A stretch of DNA of 64,000 bases from Ruminococcus sp. OA3 (GCF_022440845.1 NZ_JAKNTO010000001.1:3596001-3660000); one strand, 5' to 3'; shown: positions 1-8,316, numbered from the stretch's first letter. Made by a program: numbers and translations. The notes: generated by a model from the letters alone, not told the origin.

Positions 1-1001
1 TCCAACATACAACTAAACGCATATTTTCTACTATATTTTTCCCTCTTCGTATTCCCATCACCGATTTTTCCACGATTGATATTTCTTCTTGCAAGAATTT
101 CCTGTGCCTTTTCAAACACTTCTTCACTGATAATCGGCTCATGATGATCGTGAATATAAAACTTATCTTCTTCGCCAAAATTCTCTAATCTTCTTTTGGA
201 AATAGGGTCTACGGTAAATGTCTTTCCAAGCAGTAAATCTCCTTTGTATTTTTCATTCTTGATAATTCCAATTACCGTAGACTGTGCCCATGTAGAACTG
301 CCATACTTTGTTTTATATCCTAAGTTTTCCAACTCACGACCAATCACAGAACCGCCAGCACCTTCAATATAGCGATTAAATATATAACGAACAATTTCAG
401 CTTCTTCCTCATTCACAGTAATTGTCTTTGTATCAGGGTGATAATCATAACCAAGACAACCTTGAAATCCGACCATTTCACCTCTCTGCATTTTCATTTT
501 TAATCCCTTTTTTACATTAGCAGAGATATTTTCAACCTCCTGTTGCGCCACCGAACTAAGCACGACAAGGAGCAATTCACCGTCCATAGTCAGTGTATTG
601 ATTTTCTCATCTTCAAAATAAACCGCTATATTCTTTTCTTTCAGCATACGGACATACTTCAATGTATCCAATGTATTCCTTGCAAATCGGGAGATAGACT
701 TCGTAATCACCATGTCAATATCGCCATTCATACAATCATTTATCATACGCTGAAAATCTTCACGCTTTGTTACCTGTGTTCCAGTAATTGCTTCATCAGC
801 GTAAATATCTGCAAGCACCCATTCCTTTTTCTTCTTGATTAAATCCGTATAATAGGCAACCTGTGATTTATAACTGTTTAACTGGTCTGCGCTGTCCGTG
901 CTCACTCTGCAATATGCAGCCACACGCATACGCTCAATAGTCTTGCCTCTTGCTCTTGTCGTCAAATCATTTCTTGCCTTGATTACTTCTACCTCTTTCA
1001 T
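1..1001 (-). CDS. Large serine recombinase (partial, runs off left edge)
   Basis: Site-specific recombinase of the large serine family, expected to integrate and excise the element whose end module starts here. The N-terminal resolvase fold is visible: VAAYCRVSTD near residue 27 holds the nucleophilic serine, followed by DEAITGT and SISRFARNT. The recombinase domain follows (GYDYHPDTKTI, then EEAEIVRYIFNRY), then the start of the zinc-ribbon region. About 333 residues are in the window and the frame stays open to base 1, so the coiled-coil C-terminus is missing. The ATG is supported by AAAGGAG 8 bases upstream. It is the last gene of a minus-strand series with SHOCT, HTH and sigma-like genes, an arrangement common in clostridial integrative elements. 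Confidence 0.93.
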   Translation of the reverse strand, partial: MKEVEVIKARNDLTTRARGKTIERMRVAAYCRVSTDSADQLNSYKSQVAYYTDLIKKKKEWVLADIYADEAITGTQVTKREDFQRMINDCMNGDIDMVITKSISRFARNTLDTLKYVRMLKEKNIAVYFEDEKINTLTMDGELLLVVLSSVAQQEVENISANVKKGLKMKMQRGEMVGFQGCLGYDYHPDTKTITVNEEEAEIVRYIFNRYIEGAGGSVIGRELENLGYKTKYGSSTWAQSTVIGIIKNEKYKGDLLLGKTFTVDPISKRRLENFGEEDKFYIHDHHEPIISEEVFEKAQEILARRNINRGKIGDGNTKREKYSRKYAFSCML

Positions 1002-1032
1002 TTAGTCCGCTCCTTTTTGTATTCCTATTGTA

Positions 1033-1049
1033 GTGTTATTATATAACAC
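1033..1049. promoter_or_regulatory. Inverted repeat upstream of the recombinase gene
   Basis: GTGTTAT-TAT-ATAACAC is a perfect 7-bp inverted repeat 32 bases upstream of the recombinase start. It lies between the SHOCT and recombinase genes. It may be a regulator site or an mRNA hairpin; no T-run follows, so a terminator is unlikely. Confidence 0.4.
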
Positions 1050-1062
1050 TTGTATTTGCATT

Positions 1063-1194
1063 TCAAGTTGTTATATCAGAAACCACCTTATAATCTTTCA
1101 TTAACCTTGCTTTGATTAGGGTATATTCCTTATCTGTAATCAGTTGTTTGTCAAGGAGCTGTTTTAACATGGCAAGCTGCAAACTATACCTCAT
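1063..1194 (-). CDS. SHOCT-domain small protein of the integrative element
   Basis: Small protein dominated by a SHOCT-type helical hairpin: LKQLLDKQLITDKEYTLIKARL. Such proteins often sit directly upstream of large serine recombinases in clostridial mobile elements; their role is not established. The start is uncertain. The first ATG gives 43 residues but lies about 20 bases from the only good ribosome site (GGAAGGTGGG, 1215-1224). The codon at ideal spacing is ATA (1207-1209), in a context reading I-E-K-D-L, which suggests an original ATG mutated to ATA or a non-canonical start. The reading frame is open upstream to 1254. Confidence 0.65.
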   Translation of the reverse strand: MRYSLQLAMLKQLLDKQLITDKEYTLIKARLMKDYKVVSDITT

Positions 1195-1270
1195 TAAATC
1201 TTTTTCTATAAAATCCCACCTTCCATATCTAACGGAGTGGAAATGAGGTAACAAACACTCCGCAGAAAAA

Positions 1271-1507
1271 TTATTTTATTTCAACTTCAAATTTCAAAAT
1301 CGCCTTAGTAATAGCGGTTCTGATTCTTCCCTTTAATTCCATATCCACTACAAGCTGCATATTTCCATATTCGTCATAAAACGGACGTAGACAAGCCTTT
1401 GATATGTACGCATTATAGTGATTTAATATTTTTTCTATTGCTGTCTCATCACCATCTGACGCTGAACGGATCACAGAAAATGACGGACACTGTTTTACTT
1501 GTTTCAT
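1271..1507 (-). CDS. HTH-type accessory protein of the integrative element
   Basis: Protein of 78 residues resembling the short helix-turn-helix proteins encoded next to sigma-like factors in Tn916/CTn-type elements (typical phrases AIEKILNHYNAYISKACL and VDMELKGRIRTAITKAILKFEV). It probably helps control transfer or excision, but this is inferred from context. Its ATG overlaps the stop of the sigma-like gene (ATGA), so the two are translationally coupled. AGGAGG lies 10 bases upstream of the chosen ATG. An upstream in-frame extension to 1579 exists but runs through the sigma gene and lacks a ribosome site. Confidence 0.8.
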   Translation of the reverse strand: MKQVKQCPSFSVIRSASDGDETAIEKILNHYNAYISKACLRPFYDEYGNMQLVVDMELKGRIRTAITKAILKFEVEIK

Positions 1508-1929
1508 TTTTTCTGATTCCTCCTGTATCCGTCTCTGATAAAATCCAATGAACGCATTCTGTTTCTGTAAACAGTACAACGTGCAATCCCTAATACTTCG
1601 CTGATTTCTGTATCTGACATTTCAAGGAAATAAAACATCAACAAAATATTTCTCTGTTTCTCACTCAGCTTCATAATTGCTTCACCCAATCGTTCATCAT
1701 GGACACGAACCTCTGAACCGAATACTTGAAATGCCATAAACTCCGTAGAATATTCGTCCGTGGTTCCCGTACAAGCGTATTCTATTTCCGGCACTTCACA
1801 GAATGGACGTTCATGTTTTGCACGTCTGCCTATTTCTCTGTTGTAATTCTTTACTGTACAATCAATAACTTTACGGATCAGGCAATCAAACTGTAAGCGG
1901 ATTGCTTTTTCAAATGAAGAAGGCTGCAT
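1504..1929 (-). CDS. Sigma-70-like (region 4) regulator of the integrative element
   Basis: Protein of 141 residues. The C-terminal half is a sigma-70 region 4 helix-turn-helix: LSEKQRNILLMFYFLEMSD followed by TEISEVLGIARCTVYRNRMR. No region 2 is visible, so it is probably a specialised activator-type factor rather than a full sigma. Homologues in clostridial conjugative or mobilisable elements act on element genes. The start has a perfect AAGGAGGTGA site 4 bases upstream. It is first in a four-gene minus-strand unit (sigma, HTH, SHOCT, recombinase), and a long hairpin terminator lies upstream at 2061-2102. Confidence 0.85.
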   Translation of the reverse strand: MQPSSFEKAIRLQFDCLIRKVIDCTVKNYNREIGRRAKHERPFCEVPEIEYACTGTTDEYSTEFMAFQVFGSEVRVHDERLGEAIMKLSEKQRNILLMFYFLEMSDTEISEVLGIARCTVYRNRMRSLDFIRDGYRRNQKK

Positions 1930-2060
1930 AATCTCACCTCCTTCCCGTGAAAATTGTTAAAGTGTGAAGATTCCTACCTCTTTTCGCTCTAACACTCACC
2001 TCGGAGATTCGATTTGTTGCACCACCTCTATACTTTTTCAAAAAATTATTTACACAACAA

Positions 2061-2102
2061 AAAAGCACAAAAACAATAACTAAAAATTGTTCCTGTGCTT
2101 TT
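2061..2102 (-). terminator. Long hairpin, probable bidirectional terminator
   Basis: AAAAGCACAaaAACAAT (2061-2077) pairs with the arm at 2086-2102 at 15 of 17 positions around an 8-base loop. A/T-rich tracts flank both sides, so it could stop transcription either way. It insulates the recombinase module from the acyltransferase operon. Apart from this and the hairpin at 2321-2374, I see no gene in 1930-2377. Confidence 0.55.
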
Positions 2103-2320
2103 CTGATTGTTCCTATTACATGATGTAAAAAACCACATGTAATGGCATATAACCCCACTGTATAAAAATAAATTTTTTTAACAGCAAATTTATCAACAAT
2201 GTATCACCTAGATTTATCAAGACGATTTCCTCCTAAAACCGCCCCAAATAAATCCCATTTTTAATCGTGAGTAAAAAAATCGCGGTTTTTCAACCGTTAC
2301 TCAAGAAATTTAGGCACACA

Positions 2321-2374
2321 AAAAAATGCTGTCTGCAACGGTTTTTTTATTAACCGCTGAGCAACAGCATTTTT
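2321..2374 (-). terminator. Terminator of the TetR-linked operon
   Basis: Arms AAAAAATGCTGT (2321-2332) and ACAGCATTTTT (2364-2374) enclose a nested CGGTT/AACCG stem. On the minus strand the structure begins 4 bases past the acyltransferase stop and ends in a T-run, as expected for the operon terminator. Confidence 0.6.
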
Positions 2375-2377
2375 ACA

Positions 2378-3595
2378 CTATCTATTCAACCAATCTATCA
2401 ATTCCTTTCTTATCTCTTCTAACAGAGTTTCTCCTTCTGTTTTTCTTTGTATACCCCCAGACAATGTACAATTTAATGTACACACATTTTTAAATGTACT
2501 GACTGATAGTTGAAAATCAGACGCTTTTCTATATGTTCCAGTAGTATAACAACTTTTAATGTTACAATCCGCAAAATATAATCTGTTGGAATCTATCTTC
2601 CCCATATTTGTATATGATATTGGATTCAAATGATAATTTCCCCTAATAAGCCACACTAAATTTCGTGTCGGAATCTTGCGATACAACATCTGAAGTATCT
2701 TAATTCCATGAAAACACTGTAAAGCTTCCCTCTGCCGCCTTACTTCCTTATGTATCTGTAATAAGGTAGTCTCAAAAGAATCTTCATCTGCAACAAATAC
2801 TGGTATTGATCGATATAGCCCCGTCATATTTCCTATCGTCAATCTATTTTTTTCAAAACATACTCTTCTCAAGTCCACAGTGCAAGGAATACTGACATTG
2901 GTTTCTCTCAACCGTTGTGCTATAATTCTGGAATATGCTGTCATCAAAACATCATTTATACTTACATTTAATGATTCTGCTTTCACACAAATCCGCTTAA
3001 AATCCATTTCGTTTACACAACAACATAAACAATAGTATTTATTTTCTCCATGATAGCGGCATATCACCTTTTCATGGATTGGATCATGATTCTTACTAAT
3101 ACAAAATGGTATCTTTTTTATAACCATGTCCATATTGCGAATATTTTTTAACCCACCCGGTAATGTTATTCCATTATATATTGACGCCAGTAGATATAAA
3201 TACTGTAAAAAGCCTACTCCATCTGTTAATACATGACTCATACCGATTGTCAGATTCCATATATTGTTATCCTGCATCATAAAGATTTTTAATTGAGTAT
3301 CCGTTGACAGATCCCAAACGGAAATGAATCCCTCTTCATCATTTCCTGTGAAAAACACGTCATTCACAGTATGTTGTACGTTAATAAATCTGCACTGCTT
3401 AAAATCTACACTATATAATATTTCTGGAATATACTGTGCTGATTTTTCTATTGAATCCTTAAATCTCTTTAAATTAAAATCTCCTTGAATTACCAACTTA
3501 CAATACATCACTGGATAAATTCTGTCCACATGTGCCAGTTCTATCAAATCCATATATCCACATGATATATAGTCAGATGTTCTTTTCACTCTCAT
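2378..3595 (-). CDS. Condensation-domain / alcohol-acyltransferase-like protein
   Basis: Protein of 405 residues in the condensation/acyltransferase (CoA-dependent acyltransferase-like) superfamily. The catalytic HxxxDG motif is present as HVLTDG within MSHVLTDGVGFLQYLY, and a VDLRR motif followed by IGNMTG lies in the second half, as in alcohol acetyltransferase and PapA-type enzymes. There is no adjacent adenylation or carrier domain, so a stand-alone acyl transfer to an alcohol or amine, perhaps a lipid, is more likely than non-ribosomal peptide synthesis. Its start overlaps the NlpC/P60-like gene by 23 bases, indicating translational coupling. It is last in the TetR-linked operon. The acceptor and donor are unknown. 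Confidence 0.7.
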   Translation of the reverse strand: MRVKRTSDYISCGYMDLIELAHVDRIYPVMYCKLVIQGDFNLKRFKDSIEKSAQYIPEILYSVDFKQCRFINVQHTVNDVFFTGNDEEGFISVWDLSTDTQLKIFMMQDNNIWNLTIGMSHVLTDGVGFLQYLYLLASIYNGITLPGGLKNIRNMDMVIKKIPFCISKNHDPIHEKVICRYHGENKYYCLCCCVNEMDFKRICVKAESLNVSINDVLMTAYSRIIAQRLRETNVSIPCTVDLRRVCFEKNRLTIGNMTGLYRSIPVFVADEDSFETTLLQIHKEVRRQREALQCFHGIKILQMLYRKIPTRNLVWLIRGNYHLNPISYTNMGKIDSNRLYFADCNIKSCYTTGTYRKASDFQLSVSTFKNVCTLNCTLSGGIQRKTEGETLLEEIRKELIDWLNR

Positions 3596-4235
3596 TTATC
3601 CCACTTTCCAAATCCATATTATCTAATGCAATCCTTCGGACAAATTCCAGTTTTCTCCCATAATCCAACTCAATAAAATCAGAAGGTATCACCTGTGCTG
3701 CCCGCTTGTTAAAATAGTTCAAACCTGCCAGCTTTAGCATTGTATATACAAACTGCGAGCAAAACATAATATTAGGTTTTCTTGACCTTTTAAAAATCAG
3801 CCCCAATAAATTATAAGCACTTCCCTCATCATTGATCTTCTCAACCTTCTGTATCATGATTCTTTTCTGCTTCTCTGTTGCAGGTAAACGATATACCAAT
3901 ATAGCCGAACCATTTCTCGCCGCCAAGTTTTCAACCAATTCTGCATTAAGTCCCGGCGGTGTTGCACGCTTACCACCGTTGTAACTAATAATAGTCTTTA
4001 ACTGTTTATCAAAAGACAAAGATACATGATTATATTCTTTATCTGTAAATAAACCAATCACATTACTGGAAGGACTTCTGCTTTTTGTAACAACAATATA
4101 TACATATCCCTCATTTACTGTTTCATAAGCAGATTGAAAATAACTCTCTGTCAAAGTTCCATTGTTCACATAACGAAACGAGCTGTGTCTCGGCAGATGA
4201 TACAGAATTTCAGTTAATTCTATTTGTGATAACAC
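3573..4235 (-). CDS. Permuted NlpC/P60 (YiiX/LRAT-like) cysteine hydrolase or acyltransferase
   Basis: Protein of 220 residues with the circularly permuted papain-like layout. A histidine lies in KEYNHVSLSFD near residue 70, and the cysteine follows in IMFCSQFVYTML near residue 157, in the order His then Cys seen in YiiX/LRAT-type members. No signal peptide or membrane segment is evident. This branch includes enzymes acting on lipids or amide-linked acyl groups rather than peptidoglycan, which fits the neighbouring acyltransferase. The gene overlaps the acyltransferase start and follows the membrane-protein gene after 14 bases. Exact substrate unknown. Confidence 0.65.
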   Translation of the reverse strand: MLSQIELTEILYHLPRHSSFRYVNNGTLTESYFQSAYETVNEGYVYIVVTKSRSPSSNVIGLFTDKEYNHVSLSFDKQLKTIISYNGGKRATPPGLNAELVENLAARNGSAILVYRLPATEKQKRIMIQKVEKINDEGSAYNLLGLIFKRSRKPNIMFCSQFVYTMLKLAGLNYFNKRAAQVIPSDFIELDYGRKLEFVRRIALDNMDLESGINESEKNI

Positions 4236-4249
4236 ATATCCCGCATTTT

Positions 4250-4684
4250 TTACTTTTCCATCTTCCTAAGAATTTCATTTTTATTACAGATAAATTCCTC
4301 ATAGGTAATTACATTTAATTCCTCCGAAGAAGGAAACTTATATCTTTTTGTAGTCTGATGAAAGAAATTTACTCTTACGATAAATGGAACTGCAACGATA
4401 CACACTCCCAAAATTCTGCATAAATCATAAGGAATATCGTAAACCATTGACCTTATTACCAGAGTGTTAAATACAATCTGTGCCGCCATTATCAGTGCAT
4501 ATAGAATCACCTGCACTATTTTTGATAATATCGTGGATGGAGTAAAAACCGCATAAAATGCAATAAATACAAAACAGAAAATGTACATTAAATTATATAC
4601 CGTATAATTTTTACACATGTATAGAGTCACTCCACCTAATAAAATCATAATAACTGTCATCAGAAAAGTTACTAATTTCTTCAT
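4250..4684 (-). CDS. Small integral membrane protein of the TetR-linked operon
   Basis: Protein of 144 residues with about four hydrophobic segments (residues near 5-25, 29-48, 55-78 and 85-105) and a basic, hydrophilic C-terminus. No family recognised. It sits between the DUF4097 lipoprotein gene, which it overlaps by 4 bases, and the permuted NlpC/P60 gene. It could be a membrane anchor or transport partner for its neighbours, but that rests only on position. Confidence 0.6.
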   Translation of the reverse strand: MKKLVTFLMTVIMILLGGVTLYMCKNYTVYNLMYIFCFVFIAFYAVFTPSTILSKIVQVILYALIMAAQIVFNTLVIRSMVYDIPYDLCRILGVCIVAVPFIVRVNFFHQTTKRYKFPSSEELNVITYEEFICNKNEILRKMEK

Positions 4685-5601
4685 CGGCTCACCTCTATAT
4701 TACCGTTTTTGGTCTCAACCTTAATGGTCACAGTGGGACTGCTACCAATTGTTCCACTTGTTAAATCACCATTTACCGAAATATCGCCGCCAAAATCTGT
4801 ATCTATCTTTCCATTTTTTGTAATCGCTTCAAATTCAAACTCTAAATCCTGTGGAATCCTAATCTGCACATTGTCATTTTTATTAAAGAAAGTCAAATCG
4901 CCCCTGACTTCATCATAAATCACGGATAGTGTTCCAGAATTATTTGATTTGTAAGTGCCGGAGCCACTAGCTGACAGAAATTCAGCATTTCCACTGGTTG
5001 AAGTATAAGTGACTTTTCCGTCTATTTTTTCGCAGGTAACATTTCCCTGTGTAGTCTCTATCTTAATCTGATCTCCAATAATCTCTCCCAGTTCAAGCGT
5101 TCCACTGGTAGAAGAAAGATAAATCTCTTCTGCCGCACCTTTATTTATTTTTAATGTTCCACAAGTAGTATCTATACGAATAGATTCCATATTTAACTCT
5201 ATGCCTGACATATCAATGTTTCCGTCTGTTGTAGTAACTTTTATATTTGCGGAATAGGCAGACGGTAAATAGACTTCCACATATCTTATAAAATCCTTTT
5301 TAAAAAATGGTTTTCCCCCTTCGTTAATTTGAATACTGTTTTTCTTTTGACTGACCTTTGCATGATAACTTTCTTTATCTTTACTCATATATTCTTTGAT
5401 TACAAGATTATCATTTTCATTTTGAAAAAAACTGATATTTTCATCATCATAAGAAATCGTTAAATCGGAAATGTTTTCTAATGAAAAACTCATCTCATTT
5501 ACCAACTTTGTAGAACTTCCTTTTCCACAAGCGGAAATTGAAAATATCATGATAATAAACAGTATAAATATCAGTATAATTTTTCTTTTCATAAATATCA
5601 T
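4681..5601 (-). CDS. DUF4097 beta-repeat lipoprotein
   Basis: Protein of 306 residues with a lipoprotein signal peptide: basic start, hydrophobic run and lipobox SISAC, so it should be anchored outside the membrane. The mature part consists of short beta repeats of the DUF4097 type (TTDGNI, TTCGTLKI, STSGTLEL, TTQGNV, STSGNAEF, TKNGNIEV). DUF4097 proteins often accompany envelope-stress regulators. Two starts are possible: ATG at 5601 lies close to AAGGAG, and ATG at 5592 gives a cleaner MKRKII signal. It is the first operon gene, 44 bases beyond the nearer of the two palindromes. Confidence 0.8.
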   Translation of the reverse strand: MIFMKRKIILIFILFIIMIFSISACGKGSSTKLVNEMSFSLENISDLTISYDDENISFFQNENDNLVIKEYMSKDKESYHAKVSQKKNSIQINEGGKPFFKKDFIRYVEVYLPSAYSANIKVTTTDGNIDMSGIELNMESIRIDTTCGTLKINKGAAEEIYLSSTSGTLELGEIIGDQIKIETTQGNVTCEKIDGKVTYTSTSGNAEFLSASGSGTYKSNNSGTLSVIYDEVRGDLTFFNKNDNVQIRIPQDLEFEFEAITKNGKIDTDFGGDISVNGDLTSGTIGSSPTVTIKVETKNGNIEVSR

Positions 5602-5621
5602 TTTCTCCTTTTGCTTTTATA

Positions 5622-5636
5622 AATGAATCATTCATT
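5622..5636. promoter_or_regulatory. Probable TetR operator, operon copy
   Basis: AATGAA-TCA-TTCATT, a perfect 6-bp inverted repeat with a 3-base spacer. It lies between the end of the TetR gene and the lipoprotein start. The same AATGAA-N3-TTCATT pattern recurs at 6361-6375 just upstream of the TetR gene. Confidence 0.6.
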
Positions 5637-5677
5637 CATAATCAGATTAAAAATTAGAGGGCATTTCGCCCTTCTAA

Positions 5678-6340
5678 CTACAACTTATAAGCTAATACAA
5701 TATTATCCATACAAACTGCTTTCGCCGCTTTTTCTGAAATATCACTTGTTTCAAATGATGTATAGTGGATATCCATCGCCCACCAGCTTAACGTCTCTAC
5801 AATAAGAATTGTTGTCAATTCCACATCATCAATCTTACGGATACTCTCTCTTTCTATAAAAGCCTTTAGATATTCTTTCATAGTGGAGAGAAATCTTTTC
5901 CTGTAGGCTTTATAATGCTTTGCCAAAAACGGGAAATCATACTGATTCTTTTCAATAAACAGACAACCTACCGCATATTGTGACATAAGATCAAATGCGT
6001 CTGAAATCAAAGTTTCAAAAGTATATTCCCCAAGCCCTTTTAATAAAGGTTTCTCAAATCTCTCGGCGGAATCTTCCAAAACCTTCACAACTTCCTGTTC
6101 CAACCCCACAAAATTTTCATCACTAATTGGCCTTTCAAGCATTTTACAAGCAAACTCTGGTTGTATCGTACATTTCAAAATATAATGCATAATCTCTTTT
6201 TTGCCAATGAAATCATGATAAATTGTGCCAACCGAAACACCTACTGCCTTTGCGATATGGCTAATCTGTGTCTTTGAGTATCCTTGTCTTAAAAACAAAG
6301 AAGTTGCAGCTTCAGCAATTGACTCAATTCTCTGTGTCAA
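5678..6340 (-). CDS. TetR/AcrR-family repressor
   Basis: Protein of 220 residues. The N-terminal TetR helix-turn-helix is clear: IAEAATSLFLRQGYSKTQIS, then IAKAVGVSVGTIYHDFIGKK. The C-terminal ligand-binding domain is divergent and gives no ligand clue. It is transcribed in the same direction as the downstream operon. Palindromes of one design lie 21 bases before its start and between it and the lipoprotein gene, so it probably represses both itself and the envelope genes. Confidence 0.88.
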   Translation of the reverse strand: MTQRIESIAEAATSLFLRQGYSKTQISHIAKAVGVSVGTIYHDFIGKKEIMHYILKCTIQPEFACKMLERPISDENFVGLEQEVVKVLEDSAERFEKPLLKGLGEYTFETLISDAFDLMSQYAVGCLFIEKNQYDFPFLAKHYKAYRKRFLSTMKEYLKAFIERESIRKIDDVELTTILIVETLSWWAMDIHYTSFETSDISEKAAKAVCMDNIVLAYKL

Positions 6341-6360
6341 AATTACACCCCCAAAAAATG

Positions 6361-6375
6361 AATGAATTGTTCATT
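6361..6375. promoter_or_regulatory. Probable TetR operator, autoregulatory copy
   Basis: AATGAA-TTG-TTCATT, same arms and spacer length as 5622-5636, placed 21 bases upstream of the TetR start where it would overlap the promoter. Confidence 0.6.
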
Positions 6376-6540
6376 TCTAATATACGCTCATTAGACTGAG
6401 ATGTCAATATGATATCTGATTCGCTTTATGTGACATTTTTCAATTTTGTCACATGTGGTTTTCACTGTGCAAAATCGCTTCAAAGCCTTATGAAATCAGT
6501 GTTTCGTGATTATTGATTTCTGTTTCCTATTGTATTTGTA

Positions 6541-6645
6541 CCCCACTGTTAGATAACTGGGGTTACAAGTTGGATTGGCTTACGCCAATCCAACACAGGC
6601 TAGTCCGTACCAGCAGCTTTCGCTTCGCACGCCGCTGGATGGACT
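6541..6645. other. Three consecutive hairpins in a 350-base gene-free stretch
   Basis: The gap 6341-6688 has no credible gene but carries three stem-loops in 105 bases: CCCCA/TGGGG (6541-6562); a perfect 11-bp stem GTTGGATTGGC/GCCAATCCAAC with loop TTAC (6569-6594); and AGTCC-gta-CCAGC paired with GCTGG-at-GGACT (6602-6645). GC content rises locally against an AT-rich background. It could be a structured RNA, an element end or a replication or recombination site. None has a good T-run. Confidence 0.5.
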
Positions 6646-6688
6646 GCCTATTAATAGTACTCTAACATTCATAAATAAATTTTACTAA

Positions 6689-7834
6689 TTAGTCCTCCTT
6701 AATAAATATCATAACACCATCCATCGCATATGCATTAAATGAAATTTTCGAGTAATTCTGTTTAAACGTTGCAATATACAAATGATAGTCCATTTCTGTA
6801 CAAGATTTTACTTCAAAGGTTCTATAAAATTGGTTCGTTTCTAAGCCATTTTTTAATGTAGCACATCCTAAGATTGCATTTTCTTCACTACCTCTTTTAC
6901 GAATAAATATTTTATCAAATCTAAAATCAAAACTATAAATTTCATCATTTGGTTTTATAATCAAAGGAAAAACTTTTATTTCTTGAGGTAATTCCGATAA
7001 ATCATTATCTACGTCAATAAAAAATGTCATATAATTCAAAAAGTTTTTACCTTCTTTTTCAGTAAATACCTGTTTATAATGTATTTCCTGTATACGTTGA
7101 CTATTTGAAAAACAATTAGGTATTTGTAATAATACTTCATTAAGAATTGTATCTATTGTGTGTATTACGTAATCGTGTAATTCTTTTATTTTATCTAACG
7201 CATTTTCCTCCGGATAAAATTCCCCACCATAACAAAAACTATTTATCTTAAATGAATCTATAGTGCCAATCAAAATACTATTTTTTACTGTAATCAGTAT
7301 TGTTTTTATATGCTTCATAAAATTATCAAACGCTATAAGATACTGATATTTTGCGTCATTTTTATTATTATCCATCAACTGCAATAATGTAGCAAATTCT
7401 GGTTTACTCGACAATTTAGAAAGTAACTTCTTCAATAATCCTTTATCTTCTACAGAAATAGCTTCATCCCCTAGCAGTGCCGCATTAACTATTTGGAATA
7501 GAACGTCCATGCTTATTCGCCCATAATGAAAAAATTCCATTGACGTTTTTCTTAAAAAAACGGTATCGTCTAATATATATCCACCAATATTCAAATTAGT
7601 TTTTTCAAGATCACTAGTTTTACACGATGCTTTTCCTGTAGAACAAGCCTCTTGCAACAAATCTTGCTCAACCACTTTCAATGTATTAACACGATGTTCA
7701 TGAACTTTTACCAGCATATCATATGATACACTCATATATCCTAATGTTTCTTTCAAACTCTCCACATATTGCCATGCATCATAAACTTTATTTTCAGCTA
7801 ATTTCTTTTTAAATTCTTTTAAGTCAACCGCCAT
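6689..7834 (-). CDS. Hypothetical protein, orphan gene
   Basis: Protein of 381 residues with no recognised family. It is soluble (no signal or membrane segment), mostly helical in the first two thirds (LKEFKKKLAEN, LLKKLLSKLSSKP, NFMKHIKTILITVKNSIL) and beta-rich at the C-terminus (IYSFDFRFDKIFIRK). AAGGAG lies 9 bases before the ATG. It stands alone between the TetR-linked operon and the prophage and has AT-rich, foreign-looking codon use. A defence or element-associated role is possible from position but nothing shows it. Confidence 0.6.
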   Translation of the reverse strand: MAVDLKEFKKKLAENKVYDAWQYVESLKETLGYMSVSYDMLVKVHEHRVNTLKVVEQDLLQEACSTGKASCKTSDLEKTNLNIGGYILDDTVFLRKTSMEFFHYGRISMDVLFQIVNAALLGDEAISVEDKGLLKKLLSKLSSKPEFATLLQLMDNNKNDAKYQYLIAFDNFMKHIKTILITVKNSILIGTIDSFKINSFCYGGEFYPEENALDKIKELHDYVIHTIDTILNEVLLQIPNCFSNSQRIQEIHYKQVFTEKEGKNFLNYMTFFIDVDNDLSELPQEIKVFPLIIKPNDEIYSFDFRFDKIFIRKRGSEENAILGCATLKNGLETNQFYRTFEVKSCTEMDYHLYIATFKQNYSKISFNAYAMDGVMIFIKED

Positions 7835-8316
7835 CTATTACATCTCCTTATATCCAATATTCACATATTGCTAAAACAAAGTATTCTATCCTCTTGTATC
7901 TCCCCACTCTATATCAACCACCACCGACACATTGATATAATCCTTAATCTCTTTATTCCTCATTTTCTCCCCCTCGTCTGTAAACACAATATGCTTATGA
8001 AAGTGCCTAAAATTAAGGATTTCTACATAGTTCGCCTTTGTAGCAACACACAAGTCTCCACATGCACCGTTTGTCTGCGCATAACTGACTTTCATTCTTA
8101 TACGTTATTAATTGTTTTTAATTATACAGTAAAAACGACGTGTTTGAAAGAAATAATGCTAAATGTTATTGTTACGTTTTACTTATTGTAACTATGCATT
8201 TTTTGCTCAATGTTGACACGTCGTAGACACTGTCAACACGCCAGAGTAATTACCATTATTTACCAGATTCTTTCTTACCCCTCTCGTGATACAATTTTAT
8301 CAGGGGTGAGCTCAAG
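7835..8316. other. Intergenic stretch holding the left prophage junction
   Basis: No convincing gene. A 69-codon minus-strand frame (7886-8095) lacks a ribosome site. The only structure of note is the GTTGACA...TGTCAAC repeat at 8212-8238, described separately. Confidence 0.5.
8212..8238. repeat. Candidate left attachment-site repeat (attL)
   Basis: This 27-base segment starts GTTGACAC and matches 42243-42269, just after the integrase gene, at 21 of 27 ungapped positions in the same orientation. Internally it is an inverted repeat (GTTGACA...TGTCAAC), as expected for integrase core-type sites. It is the best candidate for the left prophage boundary. Confidence 0.45.

Noticed and set aside
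1934-2158. Minus-strand frame of 74 codons upstream of the sigma-like gene
   Set aside because: It runs across the hairpin terminator and has no ribosome site; its protein sequence has no family look.
7886-8095. Minus-strand frame of 69 codons before the orphan gene
   Set aside because: No ribosome site, unusual composition and no recognised motif; likely chance in AT-rich DNA, though a gene remnant cannot be excluded.
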